The notes under the pieces are model-generated. The model saw nothing but the letters and a program-made list of their open reading frames with translations. It was not told where the DNA came from and did not search any database. A DNA stretch of 9,841 nucleotides, from positions 1 through 9,841 of the forward strand of contig JANRJF010000168.1 of NCBI GenBank assembly GCA_033764095.1, given 5' to 3'. The position numbers and the translations under genes are program-made. The stretch's first letter is position 1. The number at the start of each line of letters is the position of its first letter. This stretch comes from JBDTMT01 sp033764095 (GTDB lineage: Bacteria; Desulfobacterota; Binatia; HRBIN30; CADEER01). Positions 1 through 5,721 of this stretch are shown piece by piece.

Positions 1-1725
1 CAGGCCCTTGGCCGAGTGGATGGTGGAGAGGCAGAGCAGGCCCTCGTCCTCCTCGGTGGCGAGCACGTCGTTGACGCTGTCGTTGGGCGGCTCCAGCGCC
101 ATGTCGGCAAGCAGCGACTGCAGCGAGCGGTAGCGCGCCGCGATGGTTTGGAAATGCTCCAGGTCGCGCAGCCGCTTCGGGTGGTCGTCGGGATGGATGC
201 GCTTGAGCAGCGGCTCGTAGTAGCGCAGCACCGTGGCGAGCAGCTCCTCGGGCCGGCGGCCGGGCTCGTGCAGCCGACGCAGCAGGCCGGCCAGCCCGCG
301 CAGCCCGGTGGAGTAGGACTTGCCGCTCACCGCCTCCAGCGCGGCGGCGATGTCGGGGGCGTCGATGACGCGCGTCGCCAGGTCGTCGGCGGTGCGCGGC
401 CCGACCCCTTCGAGCAGCAGCAGCAGGCGGTGCCACGACACCGCGTCGCGCGGGTTCTCGACCACGCGCAGGTGCGCGAGCACGTCCTTCACATGGGCGG
501 TCTCGATGAACTTGAAGCCGCCGCGCTTGATGAACGGCAGGTCGGCGCGCGCCAGCTCGAGCTCCAGATCGAACGCGTGGAAGCTGGAGCGGAACAGCAC
601 CGCGATCTCCGACAGCGGGACGCCCTCCTCGCGCAGCTCGAGGATGCGCTGGGCGACGAAGCGCGACTGGAAGTTCTCGTTCTCGGCGGCGATCAGCAGC
701 GGTTGCGGCCCCTCCGGCTGGCGGGTGAAGAGCACCTTGGTGTAGCGCTCCTGCGCCTCGTCCATCACCGCGTTGGCGACGTCGAGCACCGGCTGGGTGC
801 TGCGGTAGTTCTCCTCCAGCGCGATGACGCGGGTGCCCGCGAACAGCGTCGGGAACTGCATGATGTTGCGGAAGTCGGCGCCGCGAAAGGCGTAGATGCT
901 CTGCGCGTCGTCGCCCACCGCCATCACGTTGCCGTGCTCGGAGGCGAGGCCGCGCACGATCGCGGCCTGCAGCGGATTGGTGTCCTGGTACTCGTCCACC
1001 ATCAGGTAGCGGTAACGACGCGACAACTGCGCGCGCACCGTGTCGTGCTCGCTGACCAGCAGATGCAGCTTGACCAGCAGGTCGTCGTAGTCGACCACCT
1101 GCCGTTCCTGCTTGTACGCCGCGTACGCGGCCTGCAGCGCCAGCAGGTCCTCGGCGTGCTCGGCGAGGTGCGCGTAGCTGTCCTCCAGCAGGGCGCTGGG
1201 CGGCAGCGACTTGTTCACCGCCATGCTGAACAGCTCGGCAATGGTCTGCTTGCGCGGGAAGCGCTTGTCCTTCTTGTCGAACCCGAGGCGGGCGCGCAGC
1301 AGGCCCAGCGCGTCCTCGCTGTCGCCGCGGTCGAGAATGGTGAACGAGCTGGCCAGGCCGAGTGGCTGGCCGTGGCGGCGCAGGGCGAGGTTGGCGAAGG
1401 AGTGGAAGGTGCCGCCGGCGACCTGCTCGCAGCGCCCGTCGAGCAGCGCCGCGGCGCGGCGCAGCATCTCGGCGGCCGACTTGCGGGTGAACGTGAGCAG
1501 CAGGATCGACTGCGGGTCGATGCCCTGTTCGACCAACCGGGCGACGCGGAACACCAGCGTGCGCGTCTTGCCACTGCCGGCGCCGGCGATCACCAGGACC
1601 GGTCCCTCGGTGGTGGTGACCGCCTCCAGCTGGGCCGGGTTCAGCAGGGCGGGGTAGTCCAGCCGATAGCGCGGCTCGCGCGGCTGGCGGCGCAGGACGT
1701 AGGTGTCGTCGCTGGGTGAGGACAT
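1..1725 (-). CDS. UvrD/Rep/PcrA-type ATP-dependent DNA helicase (SF1A), N-terminal part
   Basis: This is a superfamily 1A 3'-5' DNA helicase, an ATP-driven motor used in repair, mismatch correction or restart of replication. The reading frame is open through the left edge, so only the first 575 residues are present; whole family members are usually about 650-750. Motifs appear in order: the Q motif LNPAQLEAV near residue 32, Walker A AGAGSGKT with K53, motif Ia TFTRKSAAEM, the Walker B box DEYQD at 244-248, motif III GDDAQSIYAFRG, motif IV EENYRST, and motif V STIHSAKGL at the truncated end. The ATG at 1725 is the first in-frame start ahead of the Q motif. No strong ribosome site precedes it. 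It is divergent from the TusA-like gene. I cannot separate UvrD, Rep and PcrA without the C-terminal part. Family assignment is firm; the exact role is not. Confidence 0.95.
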   Translation of the reverse strand, partial: MSSPSDDTYVLRRQPREPRYRLDYPALLNPAQLEAVTTTEGPVLVIAGAGSGKTRTLVFRVARLVEQGIDPQSILLLTFTRKSAAEMLRRAAALLDGRCEQVAGGTFHSFANLALRRHGQPLGLASSFTILDRGDSEDALGLLRARLGFDKKDKRFPRKQTIAELFSMAVNKSLPPSALLEDSYAHLAEHAEDLLALQAAYAAYKQERQVVDYDDLLVKLHLLVSEHDTVRAQLSRRYRYLMVDEYQDTNPLQAAIVRGLASEHGNVMAVGDDAQSIYAFRGADFRNIMQFPTLFAGTRVIALEENYRSTQPVLDVANAVMDEAQERYTKVLFTRQPEGPQPLLIAAENENFQSRFVAQRILELREEGVPLSEIAVLFRSSFHAFDLELELARADLPFIKRGGFKFIETAHVKDVLAHLRVVENPRDAVSWHRLLLLLEGVGPRTADDLATRVIDAPDIAAALEAVSGKSYSTGLRGLAGLLRRLHEPGRRPEELLATVLRYYEPLLKRIHPDDHPKRLRDLEHFQTIAARYRSLQSLLADMALEPPNDSVNDVLATEEDEGLLCLSTIHSAKGL

Positions 1726-1821
1726 GAGCTGGAATCCGGGGATGCGCGCCCTCGCGGCTCGATGGCGGACCCGACTGCGACGCGCTACGAACCCATACCA
1801 GCTGGACGCGGCGCGGAGCCA

Positions 1822-2067
1822 ATGGGACGCGAAGAAAAGACGAAGACGGAGGCCGGCGAGCTCGATCTGCGCGGCGTGCCCTGTCCGCTCAGCTGGGCAA
1901 AGGCGAAGGTTCGGCTGGAGGCGCTGCCGCGCGGCGCGACGCTGGTGCTGCGGCTCGACGACCCGCGCGGCGTGCGCGACATTCCGCGCGCCGCCGAAGC
2001 GGAAGGCTACGCGGTGGACGGCCCGACCCCGGACGGCGCCGCCTGGCGCCTGGTCATCCAGGTCTGA
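1822..2067 (+). CDS. TusA/SirA/YedF-like sulfur-carrier family protein
   Basis: This small protein of 81 residues matches the TusA/SirA fold in length and N-terminal motif (LDLRGVPCPL near residues 14-23). Family members carry sulfur as a persulfide on the motif cysteine for tRNA thiolation, cofactor synthesis or sulfur oxidation. Here C21 is present, but the usual CPxP reads CPLS, so the second proline is lost. The C-terminal half (GATLVLRLDDPRG, then GYAVDG and AWRLVIQV) fits the second beta-alpha-beta unit. I prefer the ATG at 1822 because it gives the usual family length and follows GGAG at 1815-1818, though the spacing is only 3 nt. An in-frame ATG at 1762 would add 20 low-complexity residues that the fold does not need. 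It has no sulfur-metabolism neighbours in the window, so its acceptor is unknown. Confidence 0.8.
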   Translation: MGREEKTKTEAGELDLRGVPCPLSWAKAKVRLEALPRGATLVLRLDDPRGVRDIPRAAEAEGYAVDGPTPDGAAWRLVIQV

Positions 2068-2421
2068 GCGTCGGGATCAGCCGACGGCGGGGAACGACAC
2101 CAGCAGCCCGAGCATGGCGCTCAGCGCCGCGATGATCGGCCACCAGCGGGGAAGAGTCTCGGTCACGTCGCATGGTGAGTGCAGGATTCAGGCCCGCTGA
2201 ACCGGCACGTACGGCAGCAGGTCCCCGGCCCCACCCCCGGTTCTCGCGGCGTCGATCAATCGTCAGTCGCCGCCACAGCGACGAGCGATGAGCGATGAAG
2301 TGCAGCGATGAGTGACAAGCGATGAGCGACAAGCGATGAGCGATGAGTGGCGGTCTGAAGATTCCTTCTGATCGCTCGCTCGGCACTCATCGCTCATCGC
2401 TTGCGTTGATTGCTCATCGCT
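2068..2421. other. convergent gap between the TusA-like gene and folK
   Basis: This 354 bp gap lies between two convergent gene ends. It holds the candidate membrane peptide at its left, about 110 bp with nothing I can assign (2167-2280), and a dense array of GCGATGA modules ending in a 20 bp inverted repeat on the right. No other coding frame looks real. The repeat is placed where a bidirectional terminator would be expected, but there is no T-tract. Confidence 0.6.
2077..2166 (-). CDS. candidate 29-residue single-pass membrane peptide
   Basis: A GTG-started frame of 29 codons encodes a short polar head (VTETLPR), a tryptophan pair, and a continuous hydrophobic stretch from about residue 10 to 28 (PIIAALSAMLGLLVSFPAV), long enough to cross a membrane once. 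I counted G or C at the third position in 27 of 29 codons, against 16 at the second and 19 at the first. That is the periodicity expected of coding DNA in a GC-rich genome. Against it, no Shine-Dalgarno sequence is visible before the GTG, and no ATG lies upstream in frame before a stop. It is convergent with the TusA-like gene, its stop lying 10 bp from that gene's stop. I recognise no family. It may be a real microprotein or the remnant of a larger gene. Confidence 0.35.
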   Translation of the reverse strand: MTETLPRWWPIIAALSAMLGLLVSFPAVG

Positions 2422-2424
2422 TCA
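2285..2424. repeat. GCGATGA heptad array ending in a 20 bp inverted repeat
   Basis: Seven-base modules GCGATGA, with variants GTGACAA and GCGACAA, are strung together from 2285 to 2349. Two 14 bp units (GCGATGAGYGACAA) are adjacent at 2305-2318 and 2319-2332. The end of the array, 2330-2349, is a perfect 20 bp inverted match to 2384-2403 across a 34 nt loop. A further inverted module at 2412-2424 includes the folK stop codon. In either transcript this would form a strong hairpin between the two convergent genes. I do not recognise a named family; the form is that of intergenic REP-like repeats. Confidence 0.85.
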
Positions 2425-2922
2425 GTCAGACAGCCCCATCATGTGAATCTTCTTCTTGTCCGGTGTCTTGGCGAGCAATTGTGAAACCGTCATGTTGAGC
2501 GACGGATGGATCAGCTGCGGCGCCAGCTCGCTCAGCGGGAGCAGTACGAAGCGCCGCTCGGGGATGCGCGGATGCGGGATCTTGAGGGTTTTCTTGTTCA
2601 CCATCTCGGCGTCGAAAAAGAGCATGTCGAGATCGATGATGCGCGAGCCCCAGCGCTTTCCTTTCGTGCGCTTACGGCCCATTTCCTCCTCGATCGCTTG
2701 GAGTTTCTTGAGGAGCTCGGGGGCGGCCAGCTCGGTCTCCAGCTCGATGACGCTGTTGGCGAACCAGGTCTTGGCGTCGCCATGCGGCTCGCTCTCGTAG
2801 AGCGAGGATTCCTTCACTACGCGGGTCTTCGGCAGCTCGGCGATGCGACGCCGGGCCTCGCGACAATTCTCGCGTCGGTCTCCCAGGTTGGAACCGATTC
2901 CGATGAACACACGGTGGGGCAT
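2422..2922 (-). CDS. folK: 2-amino-4-hydroxy-6-hydroxymethyldihydropteridine diphosphokinase (HPPK)
   Basis: FolK moves pyrophosphate from ATP to 6-hydroxymethyl-7,8-dihydropterin, a late step of folate synthesis in the cytoplasm. The 166-residue product has normal family length. Visible motifs are GIGSNLGDR near the N-terminus (pterin site), SSLYESEPHG, FANSVIELET, and the HPPK signature RWGSRIIDLDMLFFD, whose acidic pair binds magnesium and ATP, followed by HPRIPERRFVLLPL. The ATG at 2922 is chosen because GGGGAGG lies 10 nt upstream of it; a GTG at 2943 is less likely. No folB, folP or panB is adjacent, so it is a stand-alone folK here. Its stop codon lies inside a module of the neighbouring repeat. 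The gene is visibly less GC-rich than its neighbours: hand counts give 28/60 at 2581-2640, against 49/60 at 8101-8160 in argH. Confidence 0.95.
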   Translation of the reverse strand: MPHRVFIGIGSNLGDRRENCREARRRIAELPKTRVVKESSLYESEPHGDAKTWFANSVIELETELAAPELLKKLQAIEEEMGRKRTKGKRWGSRIIDLDMLFFDAEMVNKKTLKIPHPRIPERRFVLLPLSELAPQLIHPSLNMTVSQLLAKTPDKKKIHMMGLSD

Positions 2923-3058
2923 AACCAGCCAACCTCCCCGCACAGCCTCCGCTCGGCCTCACCGCCCCGCCGCGGGGCCGGCGAAGCCTGCCGCCTTCCG
3001 TATTTGCTGGCCCGCCGCGCTGTTCAGGCCCGGTTGCGGCGGGTCTGATTCGCGGCGC

Positions 3059-3087
3059 CTTCTACCGAGAAGAACTGACGTTTGCAA
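3059..3087 (-). promoter_or_regulatory. candidate sigma-70-type promoter for folK
   Basis: On the minus strand TTGCAA (3082-3087) stands 17 bp from TAGAAG (3059-3064). Each box matches 4 of 6 bases of the sigma-70 consensus with ideal spacing. It would give a leader of roughly 130 nt before the folK ATG. Two weak boxes can occur by chance, so this is tentative. Confidence 0.3.
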
Positions 3088-3100
3088 CTCAGTGAATCTC

Positions 3101-3207
3101 AGCCGTCAGCTGTCAGCCGTCAGCTGTCAGCCGGAAGCCTCACACCTGAGCGGAACGCTCGCGCCTCGTCCGCGGGTTCTGGCTGACAGCTGATGGCTGA
3201 CAGCTGA
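3101..3207. repeat. AGCCGTC/AGCTGTC heptad array, long inverted repeat
   Basis: The left part is a 14 bp unit, AGCCGTCAGCTGTC, repeated exactly at 3101-3114 and 3115-3128; each unit is two related heptads. Positions 3106-3132 pair with 3181-3207 at 26 of 27 positions, and the remaining one is a G.U pair in plus-strand RNA. Four more pairs (3133-3136 with 3177-3180, one of them G.U) extend the stem to 31 bp. The loop carries a small hairpin (GAGCG-GAA-CGCTC, 3148-3160). It lies between the divergent candidate promoters of folK and dapL. It has no coding content. Confidence 0.88.
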
Positions 3208-3258
3208 ATGGCTGGGGCCGCAGCGAAAGCTGGGGCCCCACATCTTGGGCCGCACATA

Positions 3259-3287
3259 TTGAGGGCGGCGAGGGCGGCTGCTAAGCG
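3259..3287 (+). promoter_or_regulatory. candidate extended -10 promoter for dapL
   Basis: TTGAGG (3259-3264) is followed after exactly 17 bp by TAAGCG (3282-3287), preceded by TGC as in an extended -10 element. A transcript would start near 3294, giving a leader of about 40 nt that contains the strong dapL ribosome site. It matches spacing rules well but has not been compared with other promoters of this organism. Confidence 0.4.
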
Positions 3288-3320
3288 ACCCGGCTGCACG
3301 CCGCAACGGGCCGGCGGTTC

Positions 3321-3330
3321 GGAGGAGGAG
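3321..3330 (+). promoter_or_regulatory. ribosome binding site that fixes the dapL start
   Basis: GGAGGAGGAG ends 3 nt before the ATG at 3334, and its first GGAGG sits 8 nt away. This strong site decides for 3334 over the in-frame ATG at 3208, which lies just beyond the repeat and would add 42 unlikely residues. Confidence 0.8.
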
Positions 3331-3333
3331 TCG

Positions 3334-4503
3334 ATGAAGTCAGCGGAGCGGTTGAGCAAGATCCCGCCCTACCTGTTCATGGAGCTGCGCCAGAAGATCG
3401 GGCGCGCCAAGGCGGCCGGCAAGGACGTCATCAGTCTGGCAATCGGCGACCCGGTCGAGCCGACGCCGGACCCGGTCATCGACGAGCTCTGTCGCACGGC
3501 GCACGATCCGGCCAACCATCAGTACCCGACCGACGAGGAGAAGGGCATGCTCAGCTACCGCGACGCGGTGGCGCGCTGGTATGCCCGCCGCTACGGCGTG
3601 ACCGTCGACCCCAACAAGGAGGTCCTCGGCCTGATCGGCTCCAAGGAGGGCTGCCACCATTTCGCCCTCGGGCGGGTGAACCCGGGCGACACGGTGCTGA
3701 TGACCGATCCCGGCTACCCGGCCTACCGCGCCAGCATCCTGATCGCCGGCGGCGAGCCGGTGAACGTGCCGATCCGGCCCGAGAACGGCTATCTGCCAGC
3801 GCTGCGCGACATCCCCAGCGACACGGCGCGCAAGGCGACGGCGATGTTCCTCAACTACCCGAACAATCCCACCGGCGCGGTGGCGACGCCGGCCTTCCTC
3901 GCCGAGCTGGTCGAGTTCGCCTGCAGCCACGACATCGCGGTCTGCTACGACAACCCGTACATCGAGATCGTCTTCGACGGCGAGCAGCCGCTCAGCTTCC
4001 TCTCGGTGCCCGGCGCCAAGGAGGTCGGTGTCGAGCTCAACTCGCTCTCCAAGCCGTTCAACATGACCGGCTGGCGCATCGGCTGGGCGATCGGCAACCC
4101 GGACCTCATTGCCGCAATCTCCAAGGTGAAGGAGAACACCGACTCCGGGGTGTTCAACGCCATCCAGTACGCCGGCATCGCCGCCTTCACCCGCTGCGAG
4201 GGGACGATCCCGGGCACGCTGCAGATCTACAAGCGACGCCGCGACCTGGCGGTGGCGACGCTGCGCCAGGTCGGTATCGAGTACACCCCGGCGCGCGGCA
4301 CCTTCTATCTCTGGGTGCCGACGCCGCGTGGCATGTCGAGCCTGGAGACCGCCGACTTCCTGCTGGAGAAGGCGGGTGTCGTCGTCGCTCCCGGCCGCGG
4401 CTACGGCGAGTTCGGCGAGGGCTTCTTCCGCATCTCGCTGACCGTCAGCGACGCCAAGCTCGAAGAAGCGATGGATCGGATTCGCGGCGCGCTGGAGGGC
4501 TGA
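3334..4503 (+). CDS. dapL: LL-diaminopimelate aminotransferase (class I/II PLP aminotransferase)
   Basis: DapL converts tetrahydrodipicolinate directly to LL-diaminopimelate using glutamate, bypassing the succinylase and acetylase branches (EC 2.6.1.83). The 389-residue protein opens with the family style KIPPYLFMELRQKI, then AIGDPVEPTPD, the LIGSKEG loop that binds PLP phosphate, DPGYPAY, NYPNNPTG around residues 174-181, YDNPY, and the PLP-lysine motif SLSKPFNMTGWRIG with K240. The C-terminal GRGYGEFGEGFFRISL is the carboxylate-binding region. Start at 3334 follows a strong ribosome site. It converges on dapB, so it is not in the dapF-dapA operon, although it acts between DapB and DapF. The other DAP genes nearby support the substrate; another closely related aminotransferase specificity remains possible. 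Confidence 0.9.
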   Translation: MKSAERLSKIPPYLFMELRQKIGRAKAAGKDVISLAIGDPVEPTPDPVIDELCRTAHDPANHQYPTDEEKGMLSYRDAVARWYARRYGVTVDPNKEVLGLIGSKEGCHHFALGRVNPGDTVLMTDPGYPAYRASILIAGGEPVNVPIRPENGYLPALRDIPSDTARKATAMFLNYPNNPTGAVATPAFLAELVEFACSHDIAVCYDNPYIEIVFDGEQPLSFLSVPGAKEVGVELNSLSKPFNMTGWRIGWAIGNPDLIAAISKVKENTDSGVFNAIQYAGIAAFTRCEGTIPGTLQIYKRRRDLAVATLRQVGIEYTPARGTFYLWVPTPRGMSSLETADFLLEKAGVVVAPGRGYGEFGEGFFRISLTVSDAKLEEAMDRIRGALEG

Positions 4504-4509
4504 GAGCGG

Positions 4510-4593
4510 TGAGCCGGTGCGCCAGTGTGCCGGTGCGCCAGTGTGGCAGTGGAAATCCCGTTCACCGCACCGGCGCACCGGCGCACCGGCTCA
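4510..4593. repeat. GCCGGTGC/GCCAGTGT octad array, inverted repeat between dapL and dapB
   Basis: An 8 bp module alternates as GCCGGTGC and GCCAGTGT; the 16 bp pair is repeated exactly at 4513-4528 and 4529-4544. Positions 4510-4537 pair with 4566-4593 at 26 of 28 positions, plus one G.U in plus-strand RNA, across a 28 nt loop. The right arm ends in the TGA stop of dapB, and the left arm begins 6 nt after the dapL stop. It fills almost the entire 87 bp gap and is the natural candidate for a terminator acting on both genes, though it lacks a T-tract. Confidence 0.88.
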
Positions 4594-5427
4594 CAGTCCC
4601 AGCACCTCGCGCATCGAGTAGCGCCCGACCGGCTGACCGGCGAGCCACAGGCCGGCGCGCAGGGCGCCGCGCGCCAGGCAGTCGCGGCTCTGGGCGCGGT
4701 GGCTGAGCTCGAGGCGCTCGCCCATGCCGGCGAAGACGACGGTGTGGTCGCCGATGACGTCGCCGCCGCGCAGCGCGACGATGCCGATCTCCGGGTCGGT
4801 GCGCTTGCCGACGATGCCCTCGCGCGCCAGCCGCTTCACCTGGTCGAAGTCGCGCCCGAAGCCGGCGGCGGCGGAACGGCCGAGGGCGAGCGCCGTGCCG
4901 CTCGGCGCGTCGACCTTCATGCGGTGGTGCACCTCGACGATCTCGACGTCGAAGCCGTCGCCCAGTACCTGCGCGGCGCGCTCGACGAGTTGCATCAGCA
5001 CGTTGACGCCGACGCTCATGTTGGCCGCCACCACGCAGCGGGTGCGCGGCGCCAGCTGGTCGAGCTCGCGCTGCTCGTCGGCCGAGAAGCCGGTGGTGCC
5101 GATGACGATACCGGCCTGGTTCGCCACCGCGCTGCGCAGGTGCTCGATCGCCGCCGGCGCCGCGGTGAAGTCGAGCGTCACGGTGTCGGGCTGTGCCGCG
5201 GCCGCGTAGTCACTGGTCAGCACCACGCCGAGCGGCGCGCCGCCGGCCAGCACGCCGGCGTCCTGGCCGAGCGCCGGGTGACCGGGCATCTCCACGGCAG
5301 CTGCCAGGCGCGCCTGCGGCTCGGCGGCGATCAGTCCGGTGATCGCCCGTCCCATGCGGCCGGCGGCACCGCAGACGACGATCGGTGTTCGCCCCTTCGA
5401 AGAAGGGGGGGCAGGGGGGATTTTCAC
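4591..5427 (-). CDS. dapB: 4-hydroxy-tetrahydrodipicolinate reductase
   Basis: DapB reduces the DapA product with NAD(P)H to tetrahydrodipicolinate, the substrate of DapL. With the GTG at 5427 the protein has 278 residues, close to the usual 265-275. Motifs: the dinucleotide loop GAAGRMG at 20-26, GTTGF at 110-114, and the catalytic stretch EVHHRMKVDAPSGTAL with H167, H168 and K171. The GTG follows GAGG with 5 nt spacing and is in frame. Residues 2-13 (KIPPAPPSSKGR) are encoded by an arm of the adjacent intergenic repeat, not by an ancestral DapB N-terminus. In-frame GTG 5445 and ATG 5511 would add still more repeat-coded residues. dapB is third in the dap set but lies 291 bp beyond dapA, so it may need its own promoter. 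Function is secure; the start is not. Confidence 0.93.
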   Translation of the reverse strand: MKIPPAPPSSKGRTPIVVCGAAGRMGRAITGLIAAEPQARLAAAVEMPGHPALGQDAGVLAGGAPLGVVLTSDYAAAAQPDTVTLDFTAAPAAIEHLRSAVANQAGIVIGTTGFSADEQRELDQLAPRTRCVVAANMSVGVNVLMQLVERAAQVLGDGFDVEIVEVHHRMKVDAPSGTALALGRSAAAGFGRDFDQVKRLAREGIVGKRTDPEIGIVALRGGDVIGDHTVVFAGMGERLELSHRAQSRDCLARGALRAGLWLAGQPVGRYSMREVLGL

Positions 5428-5500
5428 AGCTACCTCGTCGCACACGTAGTGTTTGAGGGGGAGACAGTACAAAAATCCCCCCCGACCCCCCGTCTTCGAA
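5396..5500. repeat. GGGGGG-rich inverted repeat overlapping the dapB start
   Basis: Positions 5396-5424 and 5472-5500 are 29 bp inverted arms that match at 26 positions, around a 47 nt loop. The arms have the form TTCGAAGA, a G-run, another G-run, then ATTTT. Translated, such arms give proline-rich strings like KIPPAPPSSKG, a pattern I know from other genomes where this kind of intergenic repeat is called as protein. On the minus-strand transcript the loop contains the GAGG ribosome site and the GTG of dapB, and the second arm encodes codons 2-11. Confidence 0.85.
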
Positions 5501-5525
5501 AGGGGGGGCATACCGATGGGGGAAT

Positions 5526-5721
5526 TAGCCTTGATCTGACATTAAAACATCAACGCAGAGCCGCAGAGGCCGCGGAGAACGCGGAGGAAGGGTGCCCCCA
5601 GCACACCTTCAGAACCCAATCAGCAATGCGGATAAGAGTTGGCTCTCCTCTAGGCTGCTGACTCTGTGTTCTCTGCGTCTCCGCGTCTCTGCGTTGAACT
5701 CTTTTCGTCAGATCAAGGCTA
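5526..5721. repeat. ACGCAGAG-type octad inverted repeat downstream of dapA
   Basis: The outer ends, 5526-5540 and 5707-5721, are a perfect 15 bp inverted match (TAGCCTTGATCTGAC). Inside them CAACGCAGAG at 5551-5560 pairs perfectly with 5687-5696, and the match continues with one gap through 5561-5586 against 5662-5686. The modules are variants of ACGCAGAG and ACGCGGAG. The outermost bases supply the TAG stop of dapA. Between the arms (5587-5661) I see nothing assignable. Degenerate GCAGAGACGCGG strings of this kind are familiar between genes in several uncultured bacterial lineages. Confidence 0.85.

Larger units (their letters stand above)
2923..3333. other. divergent gap between folK and dapL
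   Basis: This 411 bp gap separates two divergent genes. From left to right it holds the folK leader (about 130 nt, no clear gene), a candidate folK promoter, the long inverted repeat at 3101-3207, a GC-rich stretch with the direct repeat GCTGGGGCC at 3211-3219 and 3229-3237, a candidate dapL promoter, and the dapL ribosome site. No open frame in it resembles a protein. Confidence 0.6.

Noticed and set aside
16..1719. 567-codon open frame on the plus strand
   Set aside because: It is antisense to the helicase in the same codon phase; its Arg/Gln/Val-rich, serine-poor product is the usual mirror of GC-rich coding DNA.
2285..2424. possible CRISPR array
   Set aside because: The units are contiguous 7-14 bp modules without unique spacers, and no cas gene is present.
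3208..3333. N-terminal extension of DapL from ATG 3208
   Set aside because: The strong ribosome site before 3334 and family alignment both favour the shorter protein, and the extension is low-complexity.
3340..4578. 412-codon open frame on the minus strand
   Set aside because: It is the antisense shadow of dapL, whose sense frame carries every expected PLP-enzyme motif.
5428..5525. dapB start at ATG 5511 or GTG 5445
   Set aside because: The extra residues are repeat-coded; GTG 5427 has a GAGG ribosome site and gives the usual family length.
4525..5661. 378-codon plus-strand frame opposite dapB
   Set aside because: It runs through two repeats and is antisense to a confident dapB.
5428..5718. 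lysine riboswitch or attenuator upstream of dapB
   Set aside because: All structure there is explained by the two inverted repeats, and I see no conserved lysine aptamer layout or lysine-rich leader peptide.
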